In this document: piece after piece, positions 1 through 7,528 of the stretch
How the letters are laid out: every line of letters begins with the position of its first letter
Position numbering within the stretch: position 1 is the stretch's first letter
NCBI GenBank assembly: GCA_038258425.1
Contig: JBBSPV010000050.1
Location: forward strand, 1 to 24,540
DNA: 24,540 nt
Direction of reading: 5' to 3'
Source of the DNA: DATLGB01 sp038258425
Lineage (GTDB): Bacteria; Actinomycetota; Thermoleophilia; Solirubrobacterales; Solirubrobacteraceae
The notes under the pieces: generated by a model
What the model was told of the DNA's origin: nothing
The model's input: only the letters and a program-made list of their open reading frames with translations
Databases searched by the model: none
Translations under genes and position numbers: made by a program

Positions 1-550
1 GCGCGTCCCGCTCCGCGCGGGCCGCCCCGAGCTCCTCCTCCCGGCGGGCCGACTGCAGCTCGCGCGCCTCCGCCGCGCGCAGCGCGTCGCGCGCCGCCCG
101 CGCCTGGCCCGGCTCGGCGGCCTCGGCGCGGCCGGCGCGCCGCTCGGCCAGCACGGCCCGGTCCACGACGGTGCCCTCGGCAGCCGGCGGCCCCACGTCC
201 GCATCCGGACCCGCCGGCGCCGGCGGCCCGCCAGTCAGCCGCCCGACCGGCAGCTGCCCGCCGCCGGGCCACTCGAGGCGCACGCTCTCCGCCTCGGCGA
301 CGACGTCGGCCTCGACCACGTAGGCGCCGCGCCAGGCGTCGAGCTCCCCGGCCGGCTGGACGTCCGGCAGCGACTCGAAGCGACGCACCGCCCCGCCCCG
401 GACCACGACGAGCAGGGGAAGGCCGGGGTCGTGACCGGCGAGCCGATGCCCGCGGGCGCGGACGATGCCGCTGCGCGCGCCCGACGGGAGCCAGTCGACC
501 GCGTCGACGGTGACACCCTCGGGCGCGCTGACGGACCCGGGCTCGGCCAT
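1..550 (-). CDS. Hypothetical Ala/Glu/Arg-rich protein, C-terminus outside window
   Basis: An open minus-strand frame runs from an ATG at 550-548 to the window edge without a stop (183 codons seen), so the 3' end is missing. Residues 1-110 look globular and beta-rich, with stretches such as LPLLVVVRGGAVRRFESL and AYVVEADVVAEAESVRLEW. A Pro/Gly linker (about 112-130) follows. From about residue 135 the sequence is almost entirely Ala, Arg and Glu, as in a long helix or coiled coil. I do not recognise the family, and no signal peptide or membrane segment is visible. Codons have the GC-rich third positions expected of a real gene here, and no stop occurs in 550 bases. It lies 55 bp downstream of a small membrane-protein gene on the same strand. 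A weak A-and-T-matching hexamer (GACGAT) lies 6 nt before the ATG, and a 14-bp palindrome lies just upstream. Confidence 0.7.
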   Translation of the reverse strand, partial: MAEPGSVSAPEGVTVDAVDWLPSGARSGIVRARGHRLAGHDPGLPLLVVVRGGAVRRFESLPDVQPAGELDAWRGAYVVEADVVAEAESVRLEWPGGGQLPVGRLTGGPPAPAGPDADVGPPAAEGTVVDRAVLAERRAGRAEAAEPGQARAARDALRAAEARELQSARREEELGAARAERDA

Positions 551-559
551 CCGCGAATC

Positions 560-573
560 GTCCCAGATGGGAC
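560..573. repeat. 14-bp palindrome upstream of the hypothetical gene
   Basis: GTCCCAGATGGGAC has two perfect 6-bp arms around a 2-bp centre. It sits 10 bp upstream of the ATG at 550 and 33 bp beyond the stop of the preceding gene. It could be an operator or a weak terminator stem; no T-run follows on either strand. Confidence 0.4.
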
Positions 574-605
574 GGCGGCGCGCGACAGGTCGGGCGTCGA
601 GGGGG

Positions 606-770
606 CTAGCTGTCGCGCTGCTGCTTGGCCGCGGCCAGGGCAAGGCCCGCGAGTGCGAGCACGGCCCCGCCGGCGAGCACCGGCTTGGGCGTGTAGGTCG
701 GGCCGTACATGCGGCGCAGGAACACCCTGACGCCCTTGACGACGAGCCGGCCGATCAGTGCGTAGATCAT
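606..770 (-). CDS. Small membrane protein (54 aa)
   Basis: ATG at 770-768, TAG at 608-606. The product starts MIYALIGRLVVKGVRVFLRR, continues with MYGPTYTPKP, then has one hydrophobic segment (about residues 31-48, VLAGGAVLALAGLALAAA) and a short polar tail KQQRDS. A cationic amphipathic N-terminal part followed by one transmembrane helix suggests a small inner-membrane protein. A plausible ribosome-binding purine stretch (AGGGGA) lies a few bases before the ATG. It follows argG by 59 bp on the same strand and may be cotranscribed with it. No function can be assigned; coding is supported by composition and the membrane-protein pattern only. Confidence 0.6.
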   Translation of the reverse strand: MIYALIGRLVVKGVRVFLRRMYGPTYTPKPVLAGGAVLALAGLALAAAKQQRDS

Positions 771-829
771 CCTCGTCCCCTACCCCAGTGGCGGCGCGCC
801 ATTCGCGGCGGGGGAGAACACGGGTCCGC

Positions 830-2134
830 TCACGGCTGCTCCGGGTGATGCAGGCGGTGGGCGAGCGCGCTCTGCAGCGACCACAGCTCGATGAACCCGG
901 GCGACGCGTGCTGGCTGAACAGGCCGCCGGACTCCGAGAACGTCGCCAGCTGGGCGTCGTAGACGGCGTTCGGGCTCTCGCGGGTCACGACCCGGGCGCT
1001 CCCCTTGAAGAGCTTCAGCCCGATGGTGCCGGTGACGTTGCGGTTGACATGGTCGATGTAGGCCTCGAGGTCGTGGCGCAGCGGCTCCCACCAGAGCCCC
1101 GCGTAGACGAGGTAGGCCCATTTCTGGTCCAGGCCCGGCTTGAACTGGTTCTGGTGGATGGTGCCGGTCAGGCGCTCGAGCTCCTTGTGGGCGCGCAGCA
1201 CGATCGCCGCGGCGGGCACCTCGTAGATGTCGCGGACCTTGAGCCCGACGATGCGGTCCTCGATGTGGTCGACGATCCCGACGCCGTGGCGCATGCCGAC
1301 GTCCGCCACCTGCTCGAGCAGGTCGACGAGCGCCATCGGCACGCCGTCCAGCGCGACGGGCACGCCGTGCTCGAAGGTCAGCTCGACGATCTCCGGGTCG
1401 TCCGGCGCGAGCTCGGGCCGCGTGACGAGCTGGAAGACGTCGTCGTCCGGCGCGTGGGAGAGGTCCTCGATCCACTTGCCCTCGGACGAGCGGCCCCACA
1501 GGTTGTCGTCGATGGAGTACGGCGCCGCCTCCGTGCCGCCCTTGACCGGGATGCCGTGCCGGCGGGCGTACTCGATCTCCGCGTCGCGACCCATCTGCCA
1601 GGAGCGCACGGGCGCGATGACCTTGAGCTCGGGCGCGAGCGTCGCGACCGTCGCCTCGATGCGGACCTGGTCGTTGCCCTTGCCCGTGCAGCCGTGGGCG
1701 ACCGTGTCGCAGCCGGCGCGGCGCGCGTACTCGACCGCGAGCTTGGCGATCAGCGGCCGGCCGAGGGCGGTGAACAGCGGGTAGCCGTCGCCGTAGTCGG
1801 CGTTGGCCTTGATGGCCGGCGTGACGTACTCGCGGACGAACTCCGCGCGCGCGTCGACGACGTGGCAGTCGAGGGCGCCGAGCTGCATGGCCTTGCCCCT
1901 GACGACCTCGTAGTCCTCGCCGGGCTGGCCGAGATTGACGGTCAGGGCGACGACCTCGGCCTCGTACTCGTCCTGGATCCACTTGAGCATGACGCTCGTG
2001 TCCAGGCCGCCCGAGTAGAGCAGCAGCACGCGATGAACCTCGTCCTTGTGGGCGAGGTAGCGGGCCACGCGCCCGACGTTGGTCGAGGGGTCGACGAACC
2101 GGTGGACCTCGGTGGCGGGCTGCTGGTCGCTCAT
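830..2134 (-). CDS. argG: Argininosuccinate synthase
   Basis: Catalyses ATP-dependent condensation of citrulline and aspartate to argininosuccinate, the penultimate step of arginine synthesis, in the cytoplasm. The 434-aa product has the PP-loop signature SGGLDTS at residues 41-47 and family blocks HGCTGKGNDQVR, PYSIDDNLWGRS and VGIVDHIEDRIVGLKVRDIYE. Most family members are about 400 aa; here about 35 residues precede the PP-loop strand, slightly longer than usual. The ATG at 2134 is favoured because a TAGGCT hexamer lies 10 nt upstream, suggesting a transcript that starts almost at this codon. Upstream there is a 69-bp gap with a strong hairpin and then a DUF892-like gene, so argG is probably transcribed separately from argCJBD. 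argF, argR and argH, which often sit beside argG in actinobacteria, are not in the window. Confidence 0.97.
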   Translation of the reverse strand: MSDQQPATEVHRFVDPSTNVGRVARYLAHKDEVHRVLLLYSGGLDTSVMLKWIQDEYEAEVVALTVNLGQPGEDYEVVRGKAMQLGALDCHVVDARAEFVREYVTPAIKANADYGDGYPLFTALGRPLIAKLAVEYARRAGCDTVAHGCTGKGNDQVRIEATVATLAPELKVIAPVRSWQMGRDAEIEYARRHGIPVKGGTEAAPYSIDDNLWGRSSEGKWIEDLSHAPDDDVFQLVTRPELAPDDPEIVELTFEHGVPVALDGVPMALVDLLEQVADVGMRHGVGIVDHIEDRIVGLKVRDIYEVPAAAIVLRAHKELERLTGTIHQNQFKPGLDQKWAYLVYAGLWWEPLRHDLEAYIDHVNRNVTGTIGLKLFKGSARVVTRESPNAVYDAQLATFSESGGLFSQHASPGFIELWSLQSALAHRLHHPEQP

Positions 2135-2144
2135 GGCGATCCGC

Positions 2145-2150
2145 AGCCTA
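2145..2150 (-). promoter_or_regulatory. Candidate -10 element (TAGGCT) of argG
   Basis: On the minus strand TAGGCT is followed by 10 nt and the argG ATG. It fits TAnnnT; no TTGACA-like -35 is visible at the usual distance. Transcription would start 3-4 nt before the ATG, and no Shine-Dalgarno sequence is present. Confidence 0.5.
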
Positions 2151-2153
2151 TTG

Positions 2154-2190
2154 CGGCCCGGGCTCGCCGCGAGGGGGCGGGCCCGGGCCG
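2154..2190 (-). terminator. GC-rich hairpin between the DUF892-like gene and argG
   Basis: A 10-bp stem (2154-2163 with 2181-2190, core GGCCCGGGC/GCCCGGGCC), one wobble or mismatch, then 4 more pairs and a 7-nt loop. It lies after the DUF892-like gene start-side neighbour argG on the coordinate axis: in transcription order argG starts beyond it only after the DUF892-like stop would have been upstream. The hairpin ends 3 bp from the argG -10 hexamer. There is no T-run, so it would be a U-less terminator or simple insulation of argG. Confidence 0.4.
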
Positions 2191-2203
2191 GCTCAGGTGA
2201 GCG

Positions 2204-3214
2204 CTAGGACTTCAGCGAGTCAAGGCGCTCGAGCACCGTGGTGCGGGCGTCGTGACCGCGCTCGTAGTTCTCGATCCGGCGCCGCTCGGCCGGGGTGAGG
2301 TCCGCGAGTCGGCCGTTGATCTCCGCGGCGTTGAGCTCGTCGTAGCCCTTGATGGGCTCGGCGGCGCCGTTGGCGGTCGAGGCCGACGGCGTGGCGGCCT
2401 TCGCCGTCCGGGTGGCCCGCTTCTCCGTCTTGCGCGCCGTCTTGCGGGCGCTCGAGGAGGTCTTGCGCGCCGTCGAGCGCGCACGGCCCGCGGCGGCGCG
2501 GCCGGTCTTGGCCGCGTCGTCGGCGAGCTCCTCGGCGTCGTCGACGGCCTCGTCGCGCACGGAGCGCAGCGTCTGCGCAGCGCCCGTGGTGGAGAGGTCG
2601 AAGGACGAGTCGCCGGCGACCAGCGAGCGCACGGTGGCGCCCGCGAGCACCGGGATCTGCTCGCGCAGCTCGTCGAACGCGCGCTGCTCCTGCGCCCGGA
2701 TGGACGCGGCCAGCTCGGCCGTCTTCACGTCGCCCACGGCGTGGGCGGCGGCCTCGAGGCCGTCGTAGGTCGCGAGCTCCTGCGCCTCCGTCGTCACCTC
2801 GTCCTTGACGTTCTTGAACAGCTTCTCGTCGCCCGCGCGACCGCGCAGGGCGTCGATCGGACCCTTGGCGAGGGCGAGACCGGTGCCGACGGCCGTCGTG
2901 GCGACGCCGAAGCCGGTGCCGAGCAGGGAGCGCTTGACGCCGAGCTCGGTCAGGCGCGTGCGGAGCCGCTCGGCCTGATCCGTGGTCTCGCGCAGGTGGC
3001 GCTCGAGGATCCGCCGGTACGGGCTGGTCGGCGTCATGGCGATGTGGGCGCGCAGCGTGGTGGCCGCGAACGCCTCGGCGCCGTGAGCCTCCTGCAGCAG
3101 CTGGATGATCAGGACACGACCGGCTTCGAGCTGGGCGATGTCCTCCGTGTCGATGATCGGGCGCGGCGCCTCCGTATCACGGGGGCGACGGCGGGTCTGG
3201 GTGGCGGTGGCCAT
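2204..3214 (-). CDS. Ferritin-like (DUF892/YciF-type) protein with histone-H1-like basic tail
   Basis: 336 aa. Residues 25-185 resemble the DUF892 ferritin-like family: helices with acidic and His residues (QEAHGAEAF at 41-49, ILERHLRETTDQAERLRTRL at 69-88, later TEAQELATYDGLEAAAHAV). Residues 95-125 form a hydrophobic Gly-rich insert (GTGFGVATTAVGTGLALAKG). Residues 236-275 are a Lys/Arg/Ala/Thr/Ser stretch with repeated ARKT, like histone H1 or Hup-type nucleoid proteins. Residues 286-336 form a small helical domain (IKGYDELNAAEINGRLADLT, then RRRIENYERGHDARTTVLER) that I have seen at the ends of other actinobacterial proteins. The start has a good AAAGGA site at 3229-3224, 9 nt before the ATG. 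DUF892 proteins are usually linked to stress, and the tail suggests nucleic-acid binding; both roles are inference. It lies alone between argD (93 bp upstream) and argG. Confidence 0.85.
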   Translation of the reverse strand: MATATQTRRRPRDTEAPRPIIDTEDIAQLEAGRVLIIQLLQEAHGAEAFAATTLRAHIAMTPTSPYRRILERHLRETTDQAERLRTRLTELGVKRSLLGTGFGVATTAVGTGLALAKGPIDALRGRAGDEKLFKNVKDEVTTEAQELATYDGLEAAAHAVGDVKTAELAASIRAQEQRAFDELREQIPVLAGATVRSLVAGDSSFDLSTTGAAQTLRSVRDEAVDDAEELADDAAKTGRAAAGRARSTARKTSSSARKTARKTEKRATRTAKAATPSASTANGAAEPIKGYDELNAAEINGRLADLTPAERRRIENYERGHDARTTVLERLDSLKS

Positions 3215-3307
3215 GGGGGAACGTCCTTTCGGGGAAGGTCCCCTTAGGTCTGCCTCCCCGGGCCCGAAGGCAAACGGGTGTTCGTTCGGCGGGTGACCAC
3301 GAAGGCC

Positions 3308-4450
3308 CTAGCCCGACGCGAGCAGGACGCGCAGGCGCGCGACCGCGTCGTCGACCTCGGCGTCCGTGATGACCAGGGGCGGCACGAACCGCAGCGTGGT
3401 CGGGCCCGTGGCGTTGACCACGAGGCGCTGCTCGAGCAGCGCGCGGCGCACGAGGTCGGGGGCCGGGCGGTCGACCTCGGCGGCCACCATGAGCCCCACA
3501 CCGCGCACCGACACGACCCCGGGCAGCTCGCGCAGGCCCTCGCGCAGCCGCTCGCCGCGCTCCCGCACGCCCGCGAGGAAGGCCGCGTCGTCGACGACGT
3601 CCAGGACGGCGTTGGCCGCAGCGGCCGCCAGCGGGTTGCCGGCGAAGGTCGAGCCGTGGTCGCCCGGCTCGAAGACGTCCGCGAGCGCCGGCGTGGTGAT
3701 CAGGGCGCCGATCGGGAAGCCGCCGCCGAGGCCCTTGGCCACCGTGATGACGTCGGGTCCGACGCCGGTCGTCTCGTGGGCCCACAGCGTTCCCGTGCGC
3801 CCGAGGCCGGTCTGCACCTCGTCGAGGATCAGCAGCGCCCCGTGCTCGTCGCAGGCCGCCCGGATCTCGCGCAGGGTCCCGCGATCGACCGGGTGCACGC
3901 CGGACTCGCCCTGGACGGGCTCGAGCAGGACGGCCGCCGTCGCGGGCGTCACCGCCCGGGCGATGTCCCCGGCGGCGAGCGCCGTGAAGCCCGGCACGAG
4001 CGGGGCGAAGGGCGCCTGCTTGGCCTCCTGCGGCGTGGCGCTGAGGGCGCCGTAGGTGCGACCGTGGAAGCCGCCGTGGGCGACGAGGAAGGCCCCGCCT
4101 CGCCGGCGCTTGCGGGCGAGCTTGATCGCCGCCTCGACCGCCTCCGCGCCGGAGTTGGTGAAGAACACGCCGCCGCCGAGCGATCCGGCGCTCAGCCGGT
4201 CCGCGAGCCGGACGCCGGGCCCCGTGTAGAAGAGGTTGGAGACGTGCATCAGGCGCGCGGCCTGCTCCTGGACGGCCGCGACGACGTGCGGGTGGCAGTG
4301 GCCGGTGTTGCAGACCGCGACGCCGGCGAGCAGGTCGAGGTACTCCGCGCCGTCGGCGTCGACGAGCGTGCAGCCCGACCCCGAGGCGAACTCGACCGGG
4401 AAGCGGGCGTAGGTGGCCAGCAGCGACGTGTCGTCGAGATCGGGTCTCAT
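3308..4450 (-). CDS. argD: Acetylornithine aminotransferase
   Basis: A PLP-dependent class III aminotransferase converting N-acetylglutamate semialdehyde to N-acetylornithine; many members also serve lysine synthesis. The 380-aa product has the expected blocks: TNSGAEAVEAAIKLAR (98-113), GGFHGRTYGAL (126-136), LLILDEVQTGLGRTG (206-220, D210 contacts the PLP ring nitrogen) and VAKGLGGGFPIGA with Schiff-base Lys239. The ATG at 4450 overlaps the argB stop as ATGA. The frame is open much further upstream, but that part is antisense to the argB/argJ frames and not ArgD-like. It is the last gene of the argCJBD run; a 93-bp gap follows before the DUF892-like gene. Confidence 0.97.
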   Translation of the reverse strand: MRPDLDDTSLLATYARFPVEFASGSGCTLVDADGAEYLDLLAGVAVCNTGHCHPHVVAAVQEQAARLMHVSNLFYTGPGVRLADRLSAGSLGGGVFFTNSGAEAVEAAIKLARKRRRGGAFLVAHGGFHGRTYGALSATPQEAKQAPFAPLVPGFTALAAGDIARAVTPATAAVLLEPVQGESGVHPVDRGTLREIRAACDEHGALLILDEVQTGLGRTGTLWAHETTGVGPDVITVAKGLGGGFPIGALITTPALADVFEPGDHGSTFAGNPLAAAAANAVLDVVDDAAFLAGVRERGERLREGLRELPGVVSVRGVGLMVAAEVDRPAPDLVRRALLEQRLVVNATGPTTLRFVPPLVITDAEVDDAVARLRVLLASG

Positions 4451-5319
4451 CGCGCGGGCCGGATCTTCGTGCCCTGGCCCGCGTCCGTGAAGAGCTCGAG
4501 CAGCAGGGAGTGCGGGACGCGGCCGTCGACGATGTGGGCGTAGTGGACGCCGCCGTGGATGGCGTCCAGACAGCCCTCGAGCTTCGGGCGCATGCCGCCG
4601 CCGGTGCCCGGCAGGGCCCGCTGCACCTCGTCGGCGGTGGTCTCCGAGACGAGCGACCCCGGATCGGCCGGGTCGGCCAGCCAGCCCGCCACGTCGGTGA
4701 GGAAGATGACCTTGTAGGCGCCGAGCGCGCGGGCCACCGCGCCGGCGGCCTCGTCGGCGTTGACGTTGTGCGAGCGGCCGTCGCGGTCGGCGCCGACGGA
4801 CGCGATCACCGGGATGTAGTCCTGGGCGATGTGGTCCAGCACGCCGGTCTGCACCCGCTCGATGCGCCCGACCAGGCCGATGTCCTCCCCGCCCGGCGCG
4901 GTCATGGTCGACACGCGGAACAGGGCGCCGTCGTCGCCGCACAGGCCGACCGCCGACTGCCCGTGGCGGTTGAGGTCGAGCACGATGTCCTTGTTGACCT
5001 TGCCGACGAGCACCATCTTGGCGATCTCGACCGTCGCCTCGTCCGAGACGCGCAGGCCGGAGACGAACTCGACGGGCAGCTGGAGGGCGTCCATGTAGCG
5101 GGTGATCTCCGGCCCGCCGCCGTGGACGACGATCGGGTTGATGCCGACGTACTTGAGCAGTACGACGTCGCGGGCGAAGTCCTCGCGCAGCGCCGCATCG
5201 GTCATCGCCGCGCCGCCGTACTTGATCACCACGGTCTGGCCGTGGAACTCGCGGATGTAGGGCAGCGCCTCGAGGAGGGTCCCGATGCGCTCGCCGGAGG
5301 CGTCGGCCGGCAGGGTCAC
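4447..5319 (-). CDS. argB: Acetylglutamate kinase
   Basis: Phosphorylates N-acetylglutamate, the second step of the acetylated ornithine route. The 290-aa product has the amino-acid-kinase glycine loops VIKYGGAAM (31-39, Lys33) and VVHGGGPEI (64-72), the block NVNADEAAGAVARALGAYKV and the usual C-terminus ending LFTDAGQGTKIRP. The GTG at 5319-5317 is chosen because it overlaps the argJ TGA as GTGA, matching the rest of this operon, and gives a normal family length. It has an N-terminal extension of about 27 residues before the first strand, as in arginine-inhibited hexameric kinases, so feedback inhibition by arginine is plausible but not shown. Confidence 0.96.
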   Translation of the reverse strand: MTLPADASGERIGTLLEALPYIREFHGQTVVIKYGGAAMTDAALREDFARDVVLLKYVGINPIVVHGGGPEITRYMDALQLPVEFVSGLRVSDEATVEIAKMVLVGKVNKDIVLDLNRHGQSAVGLCGDDGALFRVSTMTAPGGEDIGLVGRIERVQTGVLDHIAQDYIPVIASVGADRDGRSHNVNADEAAGAVARALGAYKVIFLTDVAGWLADPADPGSLVSETTADEVQRALPGTGGGMRPKLEGCLDAIHGGVHYAHIVDGRVPHSLLLELFTDAGQGTKIRPAR

Positions 5320-6551
5320 GTCGTGTAGTCCGCGTTGATGGAGACGTACGCGTGGGAGAGGTCGGAGAAGAACCGCTCGGCGTCGGCGCCCTCGCCGGGC
5401 AGCGCGATGGCGTACTCGACCTCCGGGCCCGAGACCGCCTGGGCGAGCGCCGCCGCGTCGTGGAGCTCCGCCGCCCCGGCGGCGCACACGCGGACGTCCT
5501 CGATCCAGATGTCGAGCGGCAGCGGCGCCGTCCCGGGCAGCGCGGCCCCGGCGGCCTGGGCGATCCGCCCCCAGTTGGGGTCCCCGCCGTGCAGCGCCGC
5601 CTTGACCAGCGGGGAGTCGGCGACCTGCCGCGCGACGGCCTCGACCGCGGGCTGATGGCCGCCCGTGACGGCGACGCGGCCGACCCGCTTGGCCCCCTCG
5701 CCGTCGCGGGCGAGCAGGATCGCGAGCTGGCGCAGCAGGGCGTCGAGCGCCTCGCCGAAGCGGCCCTCGTCCGCCGTCCGGGGCTCCACGCGGACGCCCG
5801 AGGCGCCGGAGGCCATGAGGATCGCCGTGTCGTTGGTCGACAGCTGCCCGTCCACGGAGACCCGCTCGAAGGAGCGCTTGACGCAGACGCCGAGCAGCAG
5901 GTCGGCGGTCTCGGCGCTGAGCGCGGCGTCCGTCTGCACGAAGCACAGCATGGTCGCAAAGCGCGGCGAGAGCATGCCGGCGCCCTTGGCCTGGGCGCTG
6001 AGGCGCACCGTGCCGTTCTCGAGGGCGACCTCGAGCGTCGCCTGCTTGGCGAAGCGATCCGTGGTGCGGATCGCCTCGGCGAACGTGCCGGCGTCCTCCC
6101 CGAGCTCGGTCCGGGCCGCGGCGAGCCCGCGCGTGACCTTGTCCACGTCGAGCGGGACGCCGATCACGCCGGTCGAGGCGACGGCGACCTGATCCTCGGC
6201 CACCCCGGCGCACATCGCTCCTGCGCCCTGCATCTTCGCCGCGTCCTGCAGGCCGCGGGCGCCCGTGGCGGCATTCGCGTTGCCGGCGTTGACCGCGACG
6301 GCGCGCAGCGCGTCCAGCCGGGTGCGCTCCTGGGTGAGCAGCACGGGGGCGGCGAGCACGCCCGAGGCGGTGAAGCGCGCGGCGCTGACCGTGGCCGTCG
6401 CGTCCGCGACGAGCAGCCCGACGTCGCGGCCGCCGGAGGGCTTCAGGCCGGCGACCACCCCCGCCGCGCGGAAGCCGCGCGGCAGCCCCGCGCCGGTGAC
6501 CTCCGTCACGTGTTCCGGCCGGTCGACCCAGCGGGAGTCGAAGAACGTCAT
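5316..6551 (-). CDS. argJ: Bifunctional ornithine acetyltransferase / N-acetylglutamate synthase
   Basis: Transfers the acetyl group from N-acetylornithine to glutamate, recycling it; many members also use acetyl-CoA. The protein processes itself at a conserved Ala-Thr bond. Here KGAGMLSPRFATML (189-202) holds that site, with Thr200 as the new N-terminal nucleophile; ASTGVIG (125-131) and GDPNWGRIAQAAG are also typical. SPRF replaces the commoner APNM before ATML, a conservative variation. Length 411 aa is normal. The ATG at 6551 overlaps the argC stop as ATGA. An in-frame ATG 26 codons earlier exists but lies inside argC and adds unrelated sequence. The presence of argJ implies the cyclic pathway; no argA or argE is seen. 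Confidence 0.97.
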   Translation of the reverse strand: MTFFDSRWVDRPEHVTEVTGAGLPRGFRAAGVVAGLKPSGGRDVGLLVADATATVSAARFTASGVLAAPVLLTQERTRLDALRAVAVNAGNANAATGARGLQDAAKMQGAGAMCAGVAEDQVAVASTGVIGVPLDVDKVTRGLAAARTELGEDAGTFAEAIRTTDRFAKQATLEVALENGTVRLSAQAKGAGMLSPRFATMLCFVQTDAALSAETADLLLGVCVKRSFERVSVDGQLSTNDTAILMASGASGVRVEPRTADEGRFGEALDALLRQLAILLARDGEGAKRVGRVAVTGGHQPAVEAVARQVADSPLVKAALHGGDPNWGRIAQAAGAALPGTAPLPLDIWIEDVRVCAAGAAELHDAAALAQAVSGPEVEYAIALPGEGADAERFFSDLSHAYVSINADYTT

Positions 6552-7528
6552 CGCGGCAGGCCCTCGGTCTCCGGGCGCCCGAACATGAGGTTCAGCGACT
6601 GCACGGCCTGCGAGGCGGTGCCCTTCCACAGGTTGTCGATGGCGGCGAAGACGAGGATCTGGCCGGTGCGCCCGTCCCAGTGCACGGACAGGCGGCAGTC
6701 GTTGGTTGCCTGGACCTCGAGCACGCCGGGCGGGCGGTCGAGCAGCTCGACGAAGGGCTCCGCCTCGTAGGCCTCGGCGAACAGCGCCCGCAGCTCGTCC
6801 GCGTCCGTCGGGCGGGCGGCGCGGACGTAGCAGGAGTCCAGCTCGCCGTGTGACATGGGTGCCAGATGGGGCACGAAGACGACGTCGTGGCCGAGCTCCT
6901 GCTCGATCTCGGGCCGGTGGCGGTGCGTGCCCACCTTGTAGGGCTTGAGGTCCTCGTTGGCGGAGACGAAGTGCGTGGTGTCCGTCGCCGCGCGCCCGGC
7001 GCCGGAGACGCCGGACTTGGCGTCGATGATCACCGTGTCCCCCACGAGCCCCGCCCGGGCGAGCGGGGCCAGGCCGAGCAGCGCGGCGGTCGGGTAGCAG
7101 CCCGGCGCGGCGACCAGGTCGGCGCCGGCCACGGCCTCGCGGTGCAGCTCGGGCAGGCCGTAGACCGCGGTGCCGAACAGCTCCGGCGCGCCGTGCGCGC
7201 CGTAGTGGGCCTCGTAGGTCGCGCGGTCGCGCAGGCGGAAGTCGGCCGAGAGGTCGACGACCCGCACCCCGCGCTCGCGCAGGGCGGCGACCACCGGGGC
7301 GGCCGCGCCGTGCGGGTAGGCGACGATCGCGGCGTCGACCGGCGCGTCGGCGTCGAAGGCCGTCAGCACGCGATCCACGCGCGTGCGCGGGTGCAGGTCC
7401 CCGAGCCGCTGCCCGGCCTCGGCGCGGGCCGTGACGTAGGCCAGCTCGAAGGCCGGGTGGCGCTCCAGGAGCTGGGCCGCGAGCGCGCCCGCGTAGCCGG
7501 AGGCGCCGACCACGCCCACACTAACCAC
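6548..7528 (-). CDS. argC: N-acetyl-gamma-glutamyl-phosphate reductase
   Basis: NADPH-dependent reduction of N-acetylglutamyl phosphate to the semialdehyde, the third step of ornithine synthesis. The 326-aa product opens with a Rossmann loop (VGVVGASGYAGA) and carries the catalytic motif APGCYPTAAL with Cys144. THRHRPEIEQEL contains the conserved His/Arg cluster. Start: GTG at 7528 overlaps the pheT TAG by 8 bp; a second GTG at 7519, three codons later, is equally possible and would leave no overlap. It begins the argCJBD run directly behind pheT, an arrangement also known from Mycobacterium and relatives. Confidence 0.96.
   Translation of the reverse strand: MVSVGVVGASGYAGALAAQLLERHPAFELAYVTARAEAGQRLGDLHPRTRVDRVLTAFDADAPVDAAIVAYPHGAAAPVVAALRERGVRVVDLSADFRLRDRATYEAHYGAHGAPELFGTAVYGLPELHREAVAGADLVAAPGCYPTAALLGLAPLARAGLVGDTVIIDAKSGVSGAGRAATDTTHFVSANEDLKPYKVGTHRHRPEIEQELGHDVVFVPHLAPMSHGELDSCYVRAARPTDADELRALFAEAYEAEPFVELLDRPPGVLEVQATNDCRLSVHWDGRTGQILVFAAIDNLWKGTASQAVQSLNLMFGRPETEGLPR

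Noticed and set aside
758..2200. A long plus-strand open frame opposite argG
   Set aside because: Long antisense frames are expected at this GC content. The translation is rich in Arg, Asp, Val and Gly with no domain, while argG on the other strand is unmistakable. The same applies to the long antisense frames over thrS, pheT, argJ and the MFS gene.
4451..6213. Apparent N-terminal extensions of argB and argD, as if fused to upstream genes
   Set aside because: The extra sequence is Arg/Ala/Gly-rich out-of-frame translation of the neighbouring arg genes; each true start is fixed by a 4-bp overlap and family length.
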